From: a virus
Virus record (IMG/VR): IMGVR_UViG_3300045996_001458
Location: 18,068 to 82,067 of that record
Reading direction: 5' to 3' (one strand)
Length of the DNA: 64,000 bases
Every line of letters starts with the position of its first letter. The first letter of the stretch is position 1. The notes beneath the pieces were generated by a model. It was not told where the DNA came from and did not search any database. It saw only the letters and a program-made list of their open reading frames with translations. Shown here piece by piece: positions 15,480-23,546 of this stretch. Made by a program: the position numbers and the translations under genes.

Positions 15480-16159
15480 CACGCCTCCTCGGATGGGATG
15501 GGGGTGTCTCCGTCCACAGCGGGAGCGGAGGGACGGGGCGCGTCGGTGCGGTTCCAGCCGCCGATGTCGTCGCCGTAGTCGTCGTCCTCGGCCGTGTCTT
15601 GGCCACGCGCGTACGGCGTGCCGCACAGCTCGTGCCGGATAGAGAACGGGGCTGCGGCGGCGGTGTGGTAGCCGCACTCGGCCATCGGCTCGGCCGGGGT
15701 CGCGGCGTCCTCGCGTGCGGCGAGACCGGCGAGGTCGGCGCGCGGGGCCCGCGGTGCGGCGGCGGCGAGTTCGTCGCCGATCCCCATGGAGTAGGTGGGG
15801 ATGTCCTCCAAGTCGCCCACGCTGTCGACGGTCAGGCCACGCGAGGTGAGCCACGCGACGAGCCCATTCCACGCGGCCGGGTGCACCAGGAGCGCGCGCA
15901 CCTCCCCGTCCGCTGCTGCGGGTGCCGGTCCCGCATTGGTCTGCATGTCGGCGACCGGAAACCGTTGGGGCACCGTTCCGGATGAGTCAGCTTGTGCGGG
16001 ATTGGTCTGCTCCGGTGCGGGTGCCGGGTCCGTGGTGGGAGTGGCCCCGGCGAGCTGGCGCAGCTTCCACGCCACGTCTACGGCCGGGACCGTGCCGGTG
16101 CGCCGGTTGAGGACGTTGGCCCACGTCAGCAGTTCGGCGCGGAGGGTGGAGTCGTTCAC
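15479..16159 (-). CDS. Hypothetical protein, 226 aa
   Basis: GTG at 16159 after GAGGGGG. N-terminal helix (TLRAELLTWANVLNRRTGTVPAVDVAWKLRQLAG), a Pro/Ala/Gln-rich linker, then a middle domain and an acidic C-terminal tail (DTAEDDDYGDDIGGW). Possibly regulatory or scaffolding. No family recognised. Confidence 0.58.
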   Translation of the reverse strand: MNDSTLRAELLTWANVLNRRTGTVPAVDVAWKLRQLAGATPTTDPAPAPEQTNPAQADSSGTVPQRFPVADMQTNAGPAPAAADGEVRALLVHPAAWNGLVAWLTSRGLTVDSVGDLEDIPTYSMGIGDELAAAAPRAPRADLAGLAAREDAATPAEPMAECGYHTAAAAPFSIRHELCGTPYARGQDTAEDDDYGDDIGGWNRTDAPRPSAPAVDGDTPIPSEEA

Positions 16160-16635
16160 TGGTCGTCCCCCTCGGTGACATGGCTGTCCTGGGCGCGGTG
16201 CATGTAGCTCTGCAATTCGCGGGGCAGGTGCCGCCACCACAGGCGATGTGGCGAGTGCGCCGGACCGTCGGTGTGGCCGATGGAGGTAGCGGCGTAGGTC
16301 CACCCGAACGTCTCGCCGCACCCGCACGACACCGCGACCGTCGCGTCCCTGCCCCTCCCGCCGGGCCTGCCATCGGTGCGCGGCGGGTGGGCGTCGAACA
16401 CGTCACGGTGGCCGGGGCATAGGTGCAGGGCGAACGAGCCCGTGCACCGCTCCGAGTAGGTCAAGCCGGTGCGTCCGCGGCGTGCCGGGTAAGGGCTGGA
16501 CCGGTACGGCTCGATGTGGTCGGACGAGTCCAGCCGACGCCACCCTGTCGGCAGGATGATCGCGTCGTCGCGCAACTCGGCGTGGTCGCAGCGGAGCGCA
16601 TCGCAGAGGAAACGGTAGACGGACTGGACGGTCAC
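16156..16635 (-). CDS. Hypothetical protein, 159 aa
   Basis: GTG at 16635 overlaps its upstream neighbour. Contains SVYRFLCDALRCDHAELRDD and a Cys/His pair region (RCTGSFALHLCPGHRDVFD ... VSCGCGETFGW). Composition suggests a metal site. Function unknown. Confidence 0.58.
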   Translation of the reverse strand: MTVQSVYRFLCDALRCDHAELRDDAIILPTGWRRLDSSDHIEPYRSSPYPARRGRTGLTYSERCTGSFALHLCPGHRDVFDAHPPRTDGRPGGRGRDATVAVSCGCGETFGWTYAATSIGHTDGPAHSPHRLWWRHLPRELQSYMHRAQDSHVTEGDDQ

Positions 16636-17411
16636 CCCGTCACCCCCGGCCCAGAACCCGCGACGGCGAGAGTGACCCCGAGGTCGGCCAGCACGTGGCG
16701 TGCCATCTCTCGCAGCCGGTCGCGGTCCTCGTCCTCCAGCCACGTGTTCCAGCGCTTCTCCTGCCGCTCCGGGCTGGCCGCGCCGTCGCCGTACGGCGGC
16801 TCACCCTGGCGTCGGCCGTTCATGCGGAACAGCCAGCGCGCCAGCCGCTCCGCCGCGTCGTCGGGGATGGTGCGGGCACCGGCAGAGCGGGCACGTCGGG
16901 CGCTCGCGTGCAGTTCCTCGCACTCGGCGCGGAGGATGTTCATCGAGTGGAGGTGACGGTCGATCATCTCGCTGGCGGCTGCCCGACCTGCGGACACGCG
17001 TCTGGCCAGCCCCCGCGCCACCGACGACCACGCCTCCCGCTCGGCACGAACGGCGTTCAGGCTGGCGATCGTCTCGTCGTGGGTGCGGGCCTCGCCACGG
17101 TGCAAGTCGGCGAGCTTGTCCCGCTCGCGGCGGGCCCGGTCGAGGTCGGCGCGCAACCCCGCGATCCGCTCGTCGCGCTCCGCCTTGGCGTCGGCCAGCA
17201 TCAGCACGAACGCCTCGTGCCGAGAGGTGATCTCCCGCTCGATCGCGGGCACGACGTCTTCGAACACTCGCAAGACGGACAGCGCGTCGTCGTCATCCAC
17301 CAGGTCGGCCGCGATCAGCCGTCGCTCGAAGTCGCCGCCGATCGTGCGGCGGAGGTAGGCGCGCAGTGCTTCGGTGTCGGGGGCGGGCGACACGGGCTCG
17401 GGGGTGGTCAC
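16632..17411 (-). CDS. Long coiled-coil protein, 259 aa
   Basis: GTG at 17411. Residues about 50-150 are a long heptad coiled coil (AKAERDERIAGLRADLDRARRERDKLADLHR, ASLNAVRAEREAWSSV), then a basic helix cluster and an acidic tail. Resembles structural or tethering proteins; no enzyme motif. Confidence 0.6.
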   Translation of the reverse strand: MTTPEPVSPAPDTEALRAYLRRTIGGDFERRLIAADLVDDDDALSVLRVFEDVVPAIEREITSRHEAFVLMLADAKAERDERIAGLRADLDRARRERDKLADLHRGEARTHDETIASLNAVRAEREAWSSVARGLARRVSAGRAAASEMIDRHLHSMNILRAECEELHASARRARSAGARTIPDDAAERLARWLFRMNGRRQGEPPYGDGAASPERQEKRWNTWLEDEDRDRLREMARHVLADLGVTLAVAGSGPGVTG

Positions 17412-17722
17412 GATGCACGCTCCTCGGAGTAGGTGGGCTCGATCCACAGGTGCACCGCCACGTCGGCGGTGAACGCGCGCTCCATCTCGCGGCGGGTCTG
17501 CTCGCCCACGTAGTCGCCCTGCATCGCGCACGCCACCACCACGTCGGCCGCGTCGATGAGCTGGTACCAACGGTCCACGTGCAACTCGAACGCCACATCG
17601 TCGTCCCGCACCGGCTTGTGCACGGTGTAGCCCTCGGCGAGGTAGTGCCGTTCGGCGGCGTTCAGGGCGTCCACGGCGCGGGTGACCGAGCCGCACAGCA
17701 CGGCGGTCTTCTGCTCGGTCAT
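17408..17722 (-). CDS. Nucleoside-deoxyribosyltransferase/SLOG-like Rossmann protein
   Basis: 104 aa. TAVLCGSVTR opens a Rossmann-like fold; LIDAADVVVACAMQGDYVGEQTRREMERAF carries the G-x-x-x-G-x-x-T-x-x-E pattern typical of nucleoside 2-deoxyribosyltransferase-like and DUF4406-type proteins, where the Glu contacts the sugar. It may act on nucleotide pools or be a sensor. This is the second nucleotide-fold protein of the operon. Confidence 0.58.
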   Translation of the reverse strand: MTEQKTAVLCGSVTRAVDALNAAERHYLAEGYTVHKPVRDDDVAFELHVDRWYQLIDAADVVVACAMQGDYVGEQTRREMERAFTADVAVHLWIEPTYSEERAS

Positions 17723-18039
17723 CCCTGATCCCTGTAGGCGTCGTTGGTGGGCTCGACCCACAGCAGGCCGTTACGGGCGGCGCTGCCGGTCTCGCGGACT
17801 TGGTGAATGCGCACCGGCACGGCGGGCTTGCCCTGCCGGTCGAACTTCGCCTGGATCGTCAGCAGCCCGTTCGGGCGGTGCAGCGACGAGGTGGCGAACG
17901 CCTGCTTCATGGCGCGCTCGGCGATGAACACGGCGTCCGCGAAGTCCACCGCGCGCACGCCGGTGAACACCGTGACGGCCACGCGGTGCTCGACCAGCTC
18001 GCCGCCGCTGCCCGTGGGGTCCGGGGTGGAGGGGATCAC
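17719..18039 (-). CDS. Hypothetical protein, 106 aa
   Basis: GTG at 18039. Central part GELVEHRVAVTVFTGVRAVDFADAVFIAERAMKQAF is an alpha/beta unit; the rest is extended with ILWVEPTNDAYR-like ending. No family recognised. Coupled to both neighbours. Confidence 0.58.
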   Translation of the reverse strand: MIPSTPDPTGSGGELVEHRVAVTVFTGVRAVDFADAVFIAERAMKQAFATSSLHRPNGLLTIQAKFDRQGKPAVPVRIHQVRETGSAARNGLLWVEPTNDAYRDQG

Positions 18040-18404
18040 AGGGACACCTCCGTGGCGTCCGGCGCGATCGGGGACAGCGGCTCGCCAGCCGTGATCTGCT
18101 GCCGCCACTCGTAGGCCAGTTCGCCTGCGTACGAGTCGGTGAAGATGCCGTCCGGTCCCAACGCCCACGGCACCAGGCGGTCGGCAAGTTCCGGGTCGAG
18201 GCGGCGCAGGTTCTCCAGCAGGATGACGATGGTCGTGTGGTGGATGAACCACGCCTGACTCATCGACCGGGTCTGCTTTGACAGGTCGAGGTCCAGCATC
18301 GCCGCAAAGTTGGCCTGCGCGCGACCAAGGGCGTCGTCGATGAACGCGGCGGACGTTGTGCCGGCGTCTGTCGGCGTTGCCGCCGAGGGGATGGGGGTGG
18401 ACAT
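18036..18404 (-). CDS. Hypothetical protein, probable paralogue of 8000-8332
   Basis: 122 aa. ATG at 18404 after GAGGAGACCCCC. FHRPEL-type helices and ELAYEWRQQITAGEPLSPI recall the protein at 8000-8332 (EMRWQWREQLAAGVPLTDV), with the same order of elements. Function unknown; internal duplication is likely. Confidence 0.62.
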   Translation of the reverse strand: MSTPIPSAATPTDAGTTSAAFIDDALGRAQANFAAMLDLDLSKQTRSMSQAWFIHHTTIVILLENLRRLDPELADRLVPWALGPDGIFTDSYAGELAYEWRQQITAGEPLSPIAPDATEVSL

Positions 18405-18431
18405 GGGGGTCTCCTCAGGTCTGGTGGTCGG

Positions 18432-18505
18432 TGCCCCCGCCGGGGTTCGAACCCGGACGGGTCCGCTTTTAAGGCGGCTGCCTCTGCCGGTTGGGCTACG
18501 GGGGC
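18432..18505 (-). tRNA. tRNA with UAA anticodon, class I body
   Basis: Folds as acceptor GCCCCCG/CGGGGGC, a D-arm with GCC/GGC, anticodon stem GCCGC/GCGGA (one G-A mismatch) enclosing loop CTTAAAA, a 5-nt variable loop and T-arm CCGGG-TTCGAAC-CCCGG. Loop positions 34-36 read UAA, decoding UUA. The discriminator is A followed by CC but not CCA. Leucine tRNAs normally have a long variable arm, absent here, so charging identity is open. The 3' end of the next gene overlaps its 5' end. Confidence 0.85.
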
Positions 18506-18927
18506 GTTGGACGAACGAGCGGATTCGGTGGCGCGTCCGGACAGCCGACCGGGACACGCCCGGAGGGGATGCCGTAGTGGCGGCGTGCGGCGCACCAGTG
18601 CAGGCCGAACGCGTCCACGCCGCCGTCGACGTGGGCGAGGGCCGCGATCCCGGCGACAAGGACGTTGAACACCTCCCCGGTCTCGCCGGGCCGGTGCCCT
18701 CCGTGCTGGAGGATGTCGCCGTACTGACCGAGCACGGTGGCGGCGCGGGACGTGGTGGGCGGCCCGATGACGGCGACCGCGGACATCACCTGCTCCCGCA
18801 CCCCGGCGGTGTCGTCGATCCGCCCGCCGTCGGGATCGGTGAGCATGCGCAGCATCACCGCCGCCTGCAAGGCGGTGACGAGGTGCCCGGACCGGGCGGC
18901 GGGGCTCATAGAGGTCGGGTCGGTCAT
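18496..18927 (-). CDS. Hypothetical protein, 143 aa, overlaps tRNA
   Basis: ATG at 18927; stop lies inside the tRNA 5' arm. Helical N-terminus (LVTALQAAVMLRML, REQVMSAVAVIGPP) and DAFGLHWCAARRHYGIPSG later. No family recognised. The overlap implies that translation can run into the tRNA region of the transcript. Confidence 0.6.
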   Translation of the reverse strand: MTDPTSMSPAARSGHLVTALQAAVMLRMLTDPDGGRIDDTAGVREQVMSAVAVIGPPTTSRAATVLGQYGDILQHGGHRPGETGEVFNVLVAGIAALAHVDGGVDAFGLHWCAARRHYGIPSGRVPVGCPDAPPNPLVRPTPP

Positions 18928-19601
18928 GCCGCCGGCTCTTCGTCGTCGTACCGGAAGACCCGCTTGTCCAGCCGGTACCTACCCGATGGCTTCTCGCCCT
19001 CGTGCCACAACTCCCGGAACCGGCCACGGGCGCGGGCGAGAAGCGATTTGAGCGTGCTCATCTCGATGTCCAAGGCGGCGGCGGTCGCCCGGTAGTCGTC
19101 CAACGCTCCCAGGGCTGCGAGCGCTTGCACTTGCCGGTCTGTGAGTTCGTCGAGGATCTGTCGCAGGGCGATGCGGTCGACCACCGCGGACTCACACGAT
19201 GAAGTGGTGCGGCACCACCCCGCCCAGTAGCGGGCGAACGCCGGCGACGATCCGGGACCAGCAGCACCACCGATGGTCTTGGCCTTGTAGTAGCCGTGAT
19301 GGTGGTAGTGGTCGCTGACCACCGCGTAGATGCCCAATTGCCCGGCGCGGACCAGGTCGTGGCGTGGCGGGGCGGTCTCACTGGCACAGAGGTGCTCGGC
19401 GATGGCGGAGTAGGCGATGTCGTAGCGCTCGTGCCAGTCCATGCCCATCGGGCCGACGGTGTGCACGGCGAGACGCGCGATGCCGTGAAGATCGCGGAGG
19501 CTGTAGCCCCAGGGTAGTTCGGAGCCGGCCGCGAACCGGTCGGCACGGACCGGGGTCGCGAACGTCGGTTCGCGCTCGGGGTAGTAGGTGCGGGCAACCA
19601 T
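18924..19601 (-). CDS. Sigma-factor-like HTH protein
   Basis: 225 aa. LRDLHGIARLAVHTVGPMGMDWHERYDIAYSAIAEHL resembles sigma region 2, and LRQILDELTDRQVQALAALGALDDYRATAAALDIEMSTLKSLLARARGRFRELWH is a region-4-like HTH of ECF/sigma-70 type. An insert of unclear role lies between. It could redirect RNA polymerase with the WhiB protein or act as an HTH regulator. ATG at 19601 follows GAGGAGACCCCC. Confidence 0.68.
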   Translation of the reverse strand: MVARTYYPEREPTFATPVRADRFAAGSELPWGYSLRDLHGIARLAVHTVGPMGMDWHERYDIAYSAIAEHLCASETAPPRHDLVRAGQLGIYAVVSDHYHHHGYYKAKTIGGAAGPGSSPAFARYWAGWCRTTSSCESAVVDRIALRQILDELTDRQVQALAALGALDDYRATAAALDIEMSTLKSLLARARGRFRELWHEGEKPSGRYRLDKRVFRYDDEEPAA

Positions 19602-19611
19602 GGGGGTCTCC

Positions 19612-21060
19612 TCAGGCCGCGGCGGCGGCAGACAGGTGGGCGAGCAGGTAGGCGATCGCGGCGGCACCCTGCTGCCAGACGACGCCGTTGCCCAAGATCG
19701 TGAGCATCTGGTTTCGGGACAGGCCCGGGACACCGGTGACGTGGCCGGCATCCAAGCCCATCAACCACTGGACGAACGCTGGGTTCAGGACCGGGTTGCC
19801 TTTGGCGCTGGTGATGGTCGGCCAAGGGGCGGGGCGCCCGAGGATGGCCGCCCACCGGTCGACAGCGGGGCCGTAGTCACCCCAGTCGAGTCCGACGGCG
19901 GGGCGCTCGTCGAAGACTCCGGGGACAGCAGGTAGTAGCCCAGAACTTCCGGCAAGGTGCTGAACCCATCCCTGACGTGCTGCATCGCCGAGGGCGCCGT
20001 CATGGAGTTGTTCCCGTCGGTCGTTCTCGGTGTCGGCAGCAGGCTCACCGTGGTCCGCAGGTCCGGTGCTCCCGTCCCGTGCGGTCCCGGCCCGTTCGCG
20101 TCCGAGGCTGTCGGGGTGGGCAGCAGTGCCCCGTGCAGGCAGGTCGCGTCGCCGCGCTGGTTCGCGCCCTTCCCGTCCCGCGCCGTCGGCGTCGGAAGCA
20201 GGGTTTGCACCGCCGACGGCAACATCAAGTCCCCGGACGAGCCGCGCTGGTTCGGCCCGCCCTTCGTCCCGTCCGTTGCCCGCGGGGTTGGGAGCAACCC
20301 CGCGGGCAACGGACGGGACGGCAATGACGAAGACGCGGAATCGTCCGTGAGGGGCGCCCACGTCGGCTGCCCGTAGGCCGCACCAGCGTGCGTCATACCC
20401 GAGGCGGGCCAGGTCCCCGAGAACGGTTCCGATGGCTCGAACAATGAGGGCGTCCGCCCGCTGTGCGGCGGAAGCTGCCCGGCGTCGTCGTCCCACGTAG
20501 CGAAGGCGCGCGGCTTGGACACGGTGCAGAAGCTCCTTGTTTCCGGATCGGGCGGCACGGGCTTGGGCACGCGCGAGGTAGGCGAGCCCCTGGTCGCACT
20601 GGTCGCGGTCTTCCCAGGCGGCGACCAGGTCCGCGGTGGGCGGGGCGCCGCGGGCGGTGAGCAGACCGCGGACGTTCTCGATGACGACCAAGCGCGGCCG
20701 GAGAGCGCCGATGGCGCGGCCCATCTGCCCCCACAGGCCCGAGCGGGTGCCCTCGTACAGGCCGTCTTGCTTGCCGGCGGCGGACACGTCAGTGCACGGG
20801 AACCCGCCGGTGAGCACGTCCACCGGTTCGACCTGTGACCAGTCCACGTGCGACACGTCGCCGAGATTGGGGACGTCGGGGTGGTGGTGGGCCAGCACGG
20901 CGCAGGCACCGGGGTCGATGTCGGACACCCACGCCAGTTCACCGCCGAGCACTTGGCGCACGGCCATGTCGAGCCCGCCGTAGCCGCTGAAGAGTGAGCC
21001 GACGCGGAGCCCGTGCGGGTGTGGTGCCCCGGGTAGCGGCGGGTACGGGGGCGGGGTCAT
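19612..21060 (-). CDS. C5-cytosine DNA methyltransferase
   Basis: Motif I SLFSGYGGLDMA, motif IV GGFPCTDVSAAGK (catalytic Cys), motif VI VVIENVRG and motif VIII ADVGAPHGRFRVF are present. The C-terminus LTILGNGVV and VLNPAFVQWLMGLDAG are family-typical. In the middle (about 19920-20460) another frame shows a better third-base GC bias and LLPTP repeats, so the target-recognition region is ambiguous. The product may protect phage DNA from host restriction. ATG at 21060 overlaps the upstream zinc gene. Confidence 0.85.
   Translation of the reverse strand: MTPPPYPPLPGAPHPHGLRVGSLFSGYGGLDMAVRQVLGGELAWVSDIDPGACAVLAHHHPDVPNLGDVSHVDWSQVEPVDVLTGGFPCTDVSAAGKQDGLYEGTRSGLWGQMGRAIGALRPRLVVIENVRGLLTARGAPPTADLVAAWEDRDQCDQGLAYLARAQARAARSGNKELLHRVQAARLRYVGRRRRAASAAQRADALIVRAIGTVLGDLARLGYDARWCGLRAADVGAPHGRFRVFVIAVPSVARGVAPNPAGNGRDEGRAEPARLVRGLDVAVGGANPASDADGAGREGREPARRRDLPARGTAAHPDSLGRERAGTARDGSTGPADHGEPAADTENDRREQLHDGALGDAARQGWVQHLAGSSGLLPAVPGVFDERPAVGLDWGDYGPAVDRWAAILGRPAPWPTITSAKGNPVLNPAFVQWLMGLDAGHVTGVPGLSRNQMLTILGNGVVWQQGAAAIAYLLAHLSAAAAA
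19920..20460 (-). other. Alternative coding frame inside the methyltransferase gene
   Basis: In a second minus-strand frame this stretch is open and encodes WPASGMTHAGAAYGQPTWAP followed by four LLPTP-x-x-x-D motifs. In 20161-20220, third positions are G/C in 17 of 19 codons of this frame versus 10 of 18 in the main frame; the pattern is similar at 19921-19980. The flanking methyltransferase motifs are in the main frame. Reading out and back would need +1 then -1 shifts. Confidence 0.5.
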
Positions 21061-21254
21061 GCCGGGTCCTCCGGGGTGACGACCTCGGACGACTCGTCGT
21101 GCCCGTCGGGGCAGATGTCCTTGCCCTGGAGGCGCTTCCAACCGTGCCCTCTGGCCTCACGGCGGATGTCCGGGGCGAGGGCGAGCGGGTCTCCGCCGTC
21201 GTACCAGTTGGCGCAGCTGTCGCAGAACAGGGCGCGCGTGACGACGATGCTCAT
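21057..21254 (-). CDS. Small zinc-binding protein, 65 aa
   Basis: ATG at 21254. MSIVVTRALFCDSCANWYDGGDP holds one knuckle, and DICPDGHDE supplies Cys/His for a second. The RALFCDSC opening is like those of small phage zinc-ribbon proteins. It overlaps the methyltransferase start. Confidence 0.65.
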   Translation of the reverse strand: MSIVVTRALFCDSCANWYDGGDPLALAPDIRREARGHGWKRLQGKDICPDGHDESSEVVTPEDPA

Positions 21255-21568
21255 TGGACACCACCGCGGGGTGCGGGGGTGGGCTCGGACCGGTCCCCAC
21301 CCGACACACCGAACCGCAGATCGCGCGCAGCTTCGGCGTACTCGTCGATCCGAACCGAGTGCTCCGCCCACGTGTTGGTCGTCTCTTCGCGGGAGGCGAG
21401 CTCGCGGCCGTGAAGTTCGCGGCTGGTCAACTCCTCCAGCACCACGGAAGTGATCTGCGCTGCCAACGCGTCGATGTCGTCGTCGGCGAGCGTGACCTTG
21501 CGGTCGGTGGCGACCTTGGCCACCTCGTAGGCTGCCGCGTTCTTCAGGTTGTCGCCGAGTTGGCTCAT
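21251..21568 (-). CDS. Helical hypothetical protein, 105 aa
   Basis: ATG at 21568 overlaps the next gene. Helical (NLKNAAAYEVAKVATDRKVTLADDDIDALAAQITSVVLEEL) with a charged middle (SRELHGRELASREETTN). No family recognised. Confidence 0.62.
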   Translation of the reverse strand: MSQLGDNLKNAAAYEVAKVATDRKVTLADDDIDALAAQITSVVLEELTSRELHGRELASREETTNTWAEHSVRIDEYAEAARDLRFGVSGGDRSEPTPAPRGGVQ

Positions 21569-22170
21569 CCCTGCTCACCTCGCAGGGAGGCGGTGTACTC
21601 GGCATCCCGACGGCGCATCTCGTCCAGCTCGTTGACGTACCTCCGCACCTGCTCCAGCAGGTGGTTCCAGATGGTGTCCAGCGGCCGGTCCGGCATCGGG
21701 TCGCCGGGGTAGACGGCCTGGAGCAGGTCGCGGACGCACTCGTCGGCCTGGGTGGTGTCCAGGACCGGGAGGGCGGCGGCCGTGCCCGGTGGCGTCAGGC
21801 CGTTGGCCGCCAGGTAGGTGCGGATGATCTCGGGCAGAGAGCCCTCGTGCACGAAGAGCATGTGCGGGTGGTTGTACTCGTCGGGGTCGTCGCAGATGGA
21901 CTCGCCGGTGACGATCCAGGGCCGAAGCCAGATCTCCTGTTCCTCGCCCGGCGGGACGCGGCGGACCTCGGACACGAGCGGGGTGATGGTGCGGATGCCG
22001 ACTAGGGGCATCTCAACCCGGACACGGGGGCCGGGGTCGTTCGGGTACATGAGGCTCGGCGGTTCGACCACGACGCCGTAGTCGTCGTCGCGGGACTGGC
22101 TGTCGAGTTGGACTCGGTCGCCGACCTTCAGTTCGGTCACGGCGTCGTCGGTGATGTGAGAGTGGTCCAC
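21565..22170 (-). CDS. Hypothetical protein, 201 aa
   Basis: GTG at 22170 after GGAAGGCGG. LKVGDRVQLDSQSRDDDYGVVVEPPSL forms an SH3-like beta barrel start; the rest is mixed with PLDTIWNHLLEQVRRYVNELDEMRRRD at the C-terminus. No family recognised. Confidence 0.6.
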   Translation of the reverse strand: MDHSHITDDAVTELKVGDRVQLDSQSRDDDYGVVVEPPSLMYPNDPGPRVRVEMPLVGIRTITPLVSEVRRVPPGEEQEIWLRPWIVTGESICDDPDEYNHPHMLFVHEGSLPEIIRTYLAANGLTPPGTAAALPVLDTTQADECVRDLLQAVYPGDPMPDRPLDTIWNHLLEQVRRYVNELDEMRRRDAEYTASLRGEQG

Positions 22171-22172
22171 GG

Positions 22173-22313
22173 TCAGAGCCGCCTTCCGGTGTCGAGGTCG
22201 TGCGTCTGCGGGGTCCATGGCCCCACGCCCCGGTAGCGGCACAGCAGGACGTAGGCGGCTGCCGCGCTGACGGGTTCCGACGTCTCGGCGTCCGGAGAGA
22301 TCAGGTCGGTCAT
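22173..22313 (-). CDS. Small hypothetical protein, 46 aa
   Basis: ATG at 22313. Begins MTDLISPDAETSEPVSAAAAYVLLCRYRG and ends TPQTHDLDTGRRL. Codon third positions are mainly G/C. No family recognised; assigned on position and codon bias in an otherwise short gap. Confidence 0.48.
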   Translation of the reverse strand: MTDLISPDAETSEPVSAAAAYVLLCRYRGVGPWTPQTHDLDTGRRL

Positions 22314-22317
22314 CGGC

Positions 22318-23199
22318 TCAGCCCTTCGGGGTGGAGTCGGGAGTGGTGTAGCCGTTGCCCTTGCAGTGGGAGCAGGCCACGACGTTCATGTCCCGCACCT
22401 GCTCCACGAGGTCGGTGACGATCCGGTCCAACTCGGCTACGGCAGCGGCCTTGGACTCGGCGTAGATCGCACGCGGCGGCCGGAGTTCGAGCCGCTTGTC
22501 CACGTGCGTGGAGACGATCTTCTCCTTGCCGCGCAGCTTCTTCCCGCTAGTCCCGTACCGGTCGCGCCACCACGTCTGCGGCTCGTCCCACGGCAGCGAC
22601 AGGTGGACGGCGATCTCGGTGCCGTTGGTGTAGACGTTCTTCACATGCGGCAGCGGACGCAACGCCTCGGCGACGTACTCCCACACGTTGTGGAGCTGAC
22701 CGGGGCGCAGGTGTCCGAACGGTGCGAACAACTCGTGGCTGACGCCGTTGTACCAGCGGTACTCGGTGTGCTCGTCAAGCCCACCGCCGGTCAGGACTTG
22801 GTGGTTGCTGAAGTCGGCGGTGTGCTGCTCGCCCGGCAGGTCTTCGGCGACCCTGCGGTACAGCCGCCACGCAAGGTCTTCGTCTTCCGCGGCGAGCACG
22901 GCGTGCCGCTCGGGAGTGATGCTTGCCGGAAACTTCTCCGACGCGGTGGCCGGGTCGGCGAGTTCGTAGCCGAGCGTGCGCGACACCGGTCGGCCCGTCC
23001 ACGTGACGGTGGTCAGCTTGTGGTCCGCGGCGATCAGCTTGCGGGCGGTGTCGATGGTGACGCGGCCGGGCTGGTCGGAGGTGAGGGTGGTGACGAGGCT
23101 CGTGTAGGTGGTCGGGATGTCGCCGAGCGGGTAGTACCAGCGGGGACCGGCGGGGGTGTCCTCGTGGACGCACCAGCGCGGGAGGAGGTCGTCGTTCAC
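22318..23199 (-). CDS. Hypothetical protein with CxxCxGxG element, 293 aa
   Basis: GTG at 23199. The body has several WYY/WRDRYG aromatic-rich beta segments (PRWYYPLGDIPTTY, EPQTWWRDRYG) and helices. Near the C-terminus MNVVACSHCKGNGYTT is one half of a DnaJ-type zinc ribbon. Family not recognised. Confidence 0.58.
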   Translation of the reverse strand: MNDDLLPRWCVHEDTPAGPRWYYPLGDIPTTYTSLVTTLTSDQPGRVTIDTARKLIAADHKLTTVTWTGRPVSRTLGYELADPATASEKFPASITPERHAVLAAEDEDLAWRLYRRVAEDLPGEQHTADFSNHQVLTGGGLDEHTEYRWYNGVSHELFAPFGHLRPGQLHNVWEYVAEALRPLPHVKNVYTNGTEIAVHLSLPWDEPQTWWRDRYGTSGKKLRGKEKIVSTHVDKRLELRPPRAIYAESKAAAVAELDRIVTDLVEQVRDMNVVACSHCKGNGYTTPDSTPKG

Positions 23200-23546
23200 C
23201 GGCCCGCCTCCGTGGTGGTCTTCCCCTCAACCAGGGAGGAGGGGGCGGAGTCACGCTTCCGGTAGCGGGTCACGGTCTTCTCGTACGGCTCCACCACGTA
23301 AGCCGTGGCGTCCGGCTGGGGCTCTTGCTTCTCTGTCGCGCCCACCTCGGCCTCGATCGCCGCGAACGTCCCGTCGGGGAGGCTGTAGACGTTGGCCTCG
23401 CGGTAGCCCCAGCGGTTCTTCTTGACGATCCAGGTGTGGACCTGGAGGAATCCGCCGTCGAACAGGTCGTAGAGGTACTCGCCGGGGTCGACGTCAGGCA
23501 TGGACGCGGTGATCGCGTCGACCAGCCGCACGGCGTCGGTGCTCAC
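23196..23546 (-). CDS. Hypothetical protein, 116 aa
   Basis: GTG at 23546. GEYLYDLFDGGFLQVHTWIVKKNRWGYREANVYSLPDGTFAAIEAE is an alpha/beta unit; a flexible basic tail follows (YEKTVTRYRKRDSAPS). No family recognised. Confidence 0.6.
   Translation of the reverse strand: MSTDAVRLVDAITASMPDVDPGEYLYDLFDGGFLQVHTWIVKKNRWGYREANVYSLPDGTFAAIEAEVGATEKQEPQPDATAYVVEPYEKTVTRYRKRDSAPSSLVEGKTTTEAGR

Noticed and set aside
19957-20376. Plus-strand genes with GVGS repeats opposite the methyltransferase
   Set aside because: They are the antisense of the LLPTP repeats on the minus strand; no RBS or neighbouring plus-strand genes.
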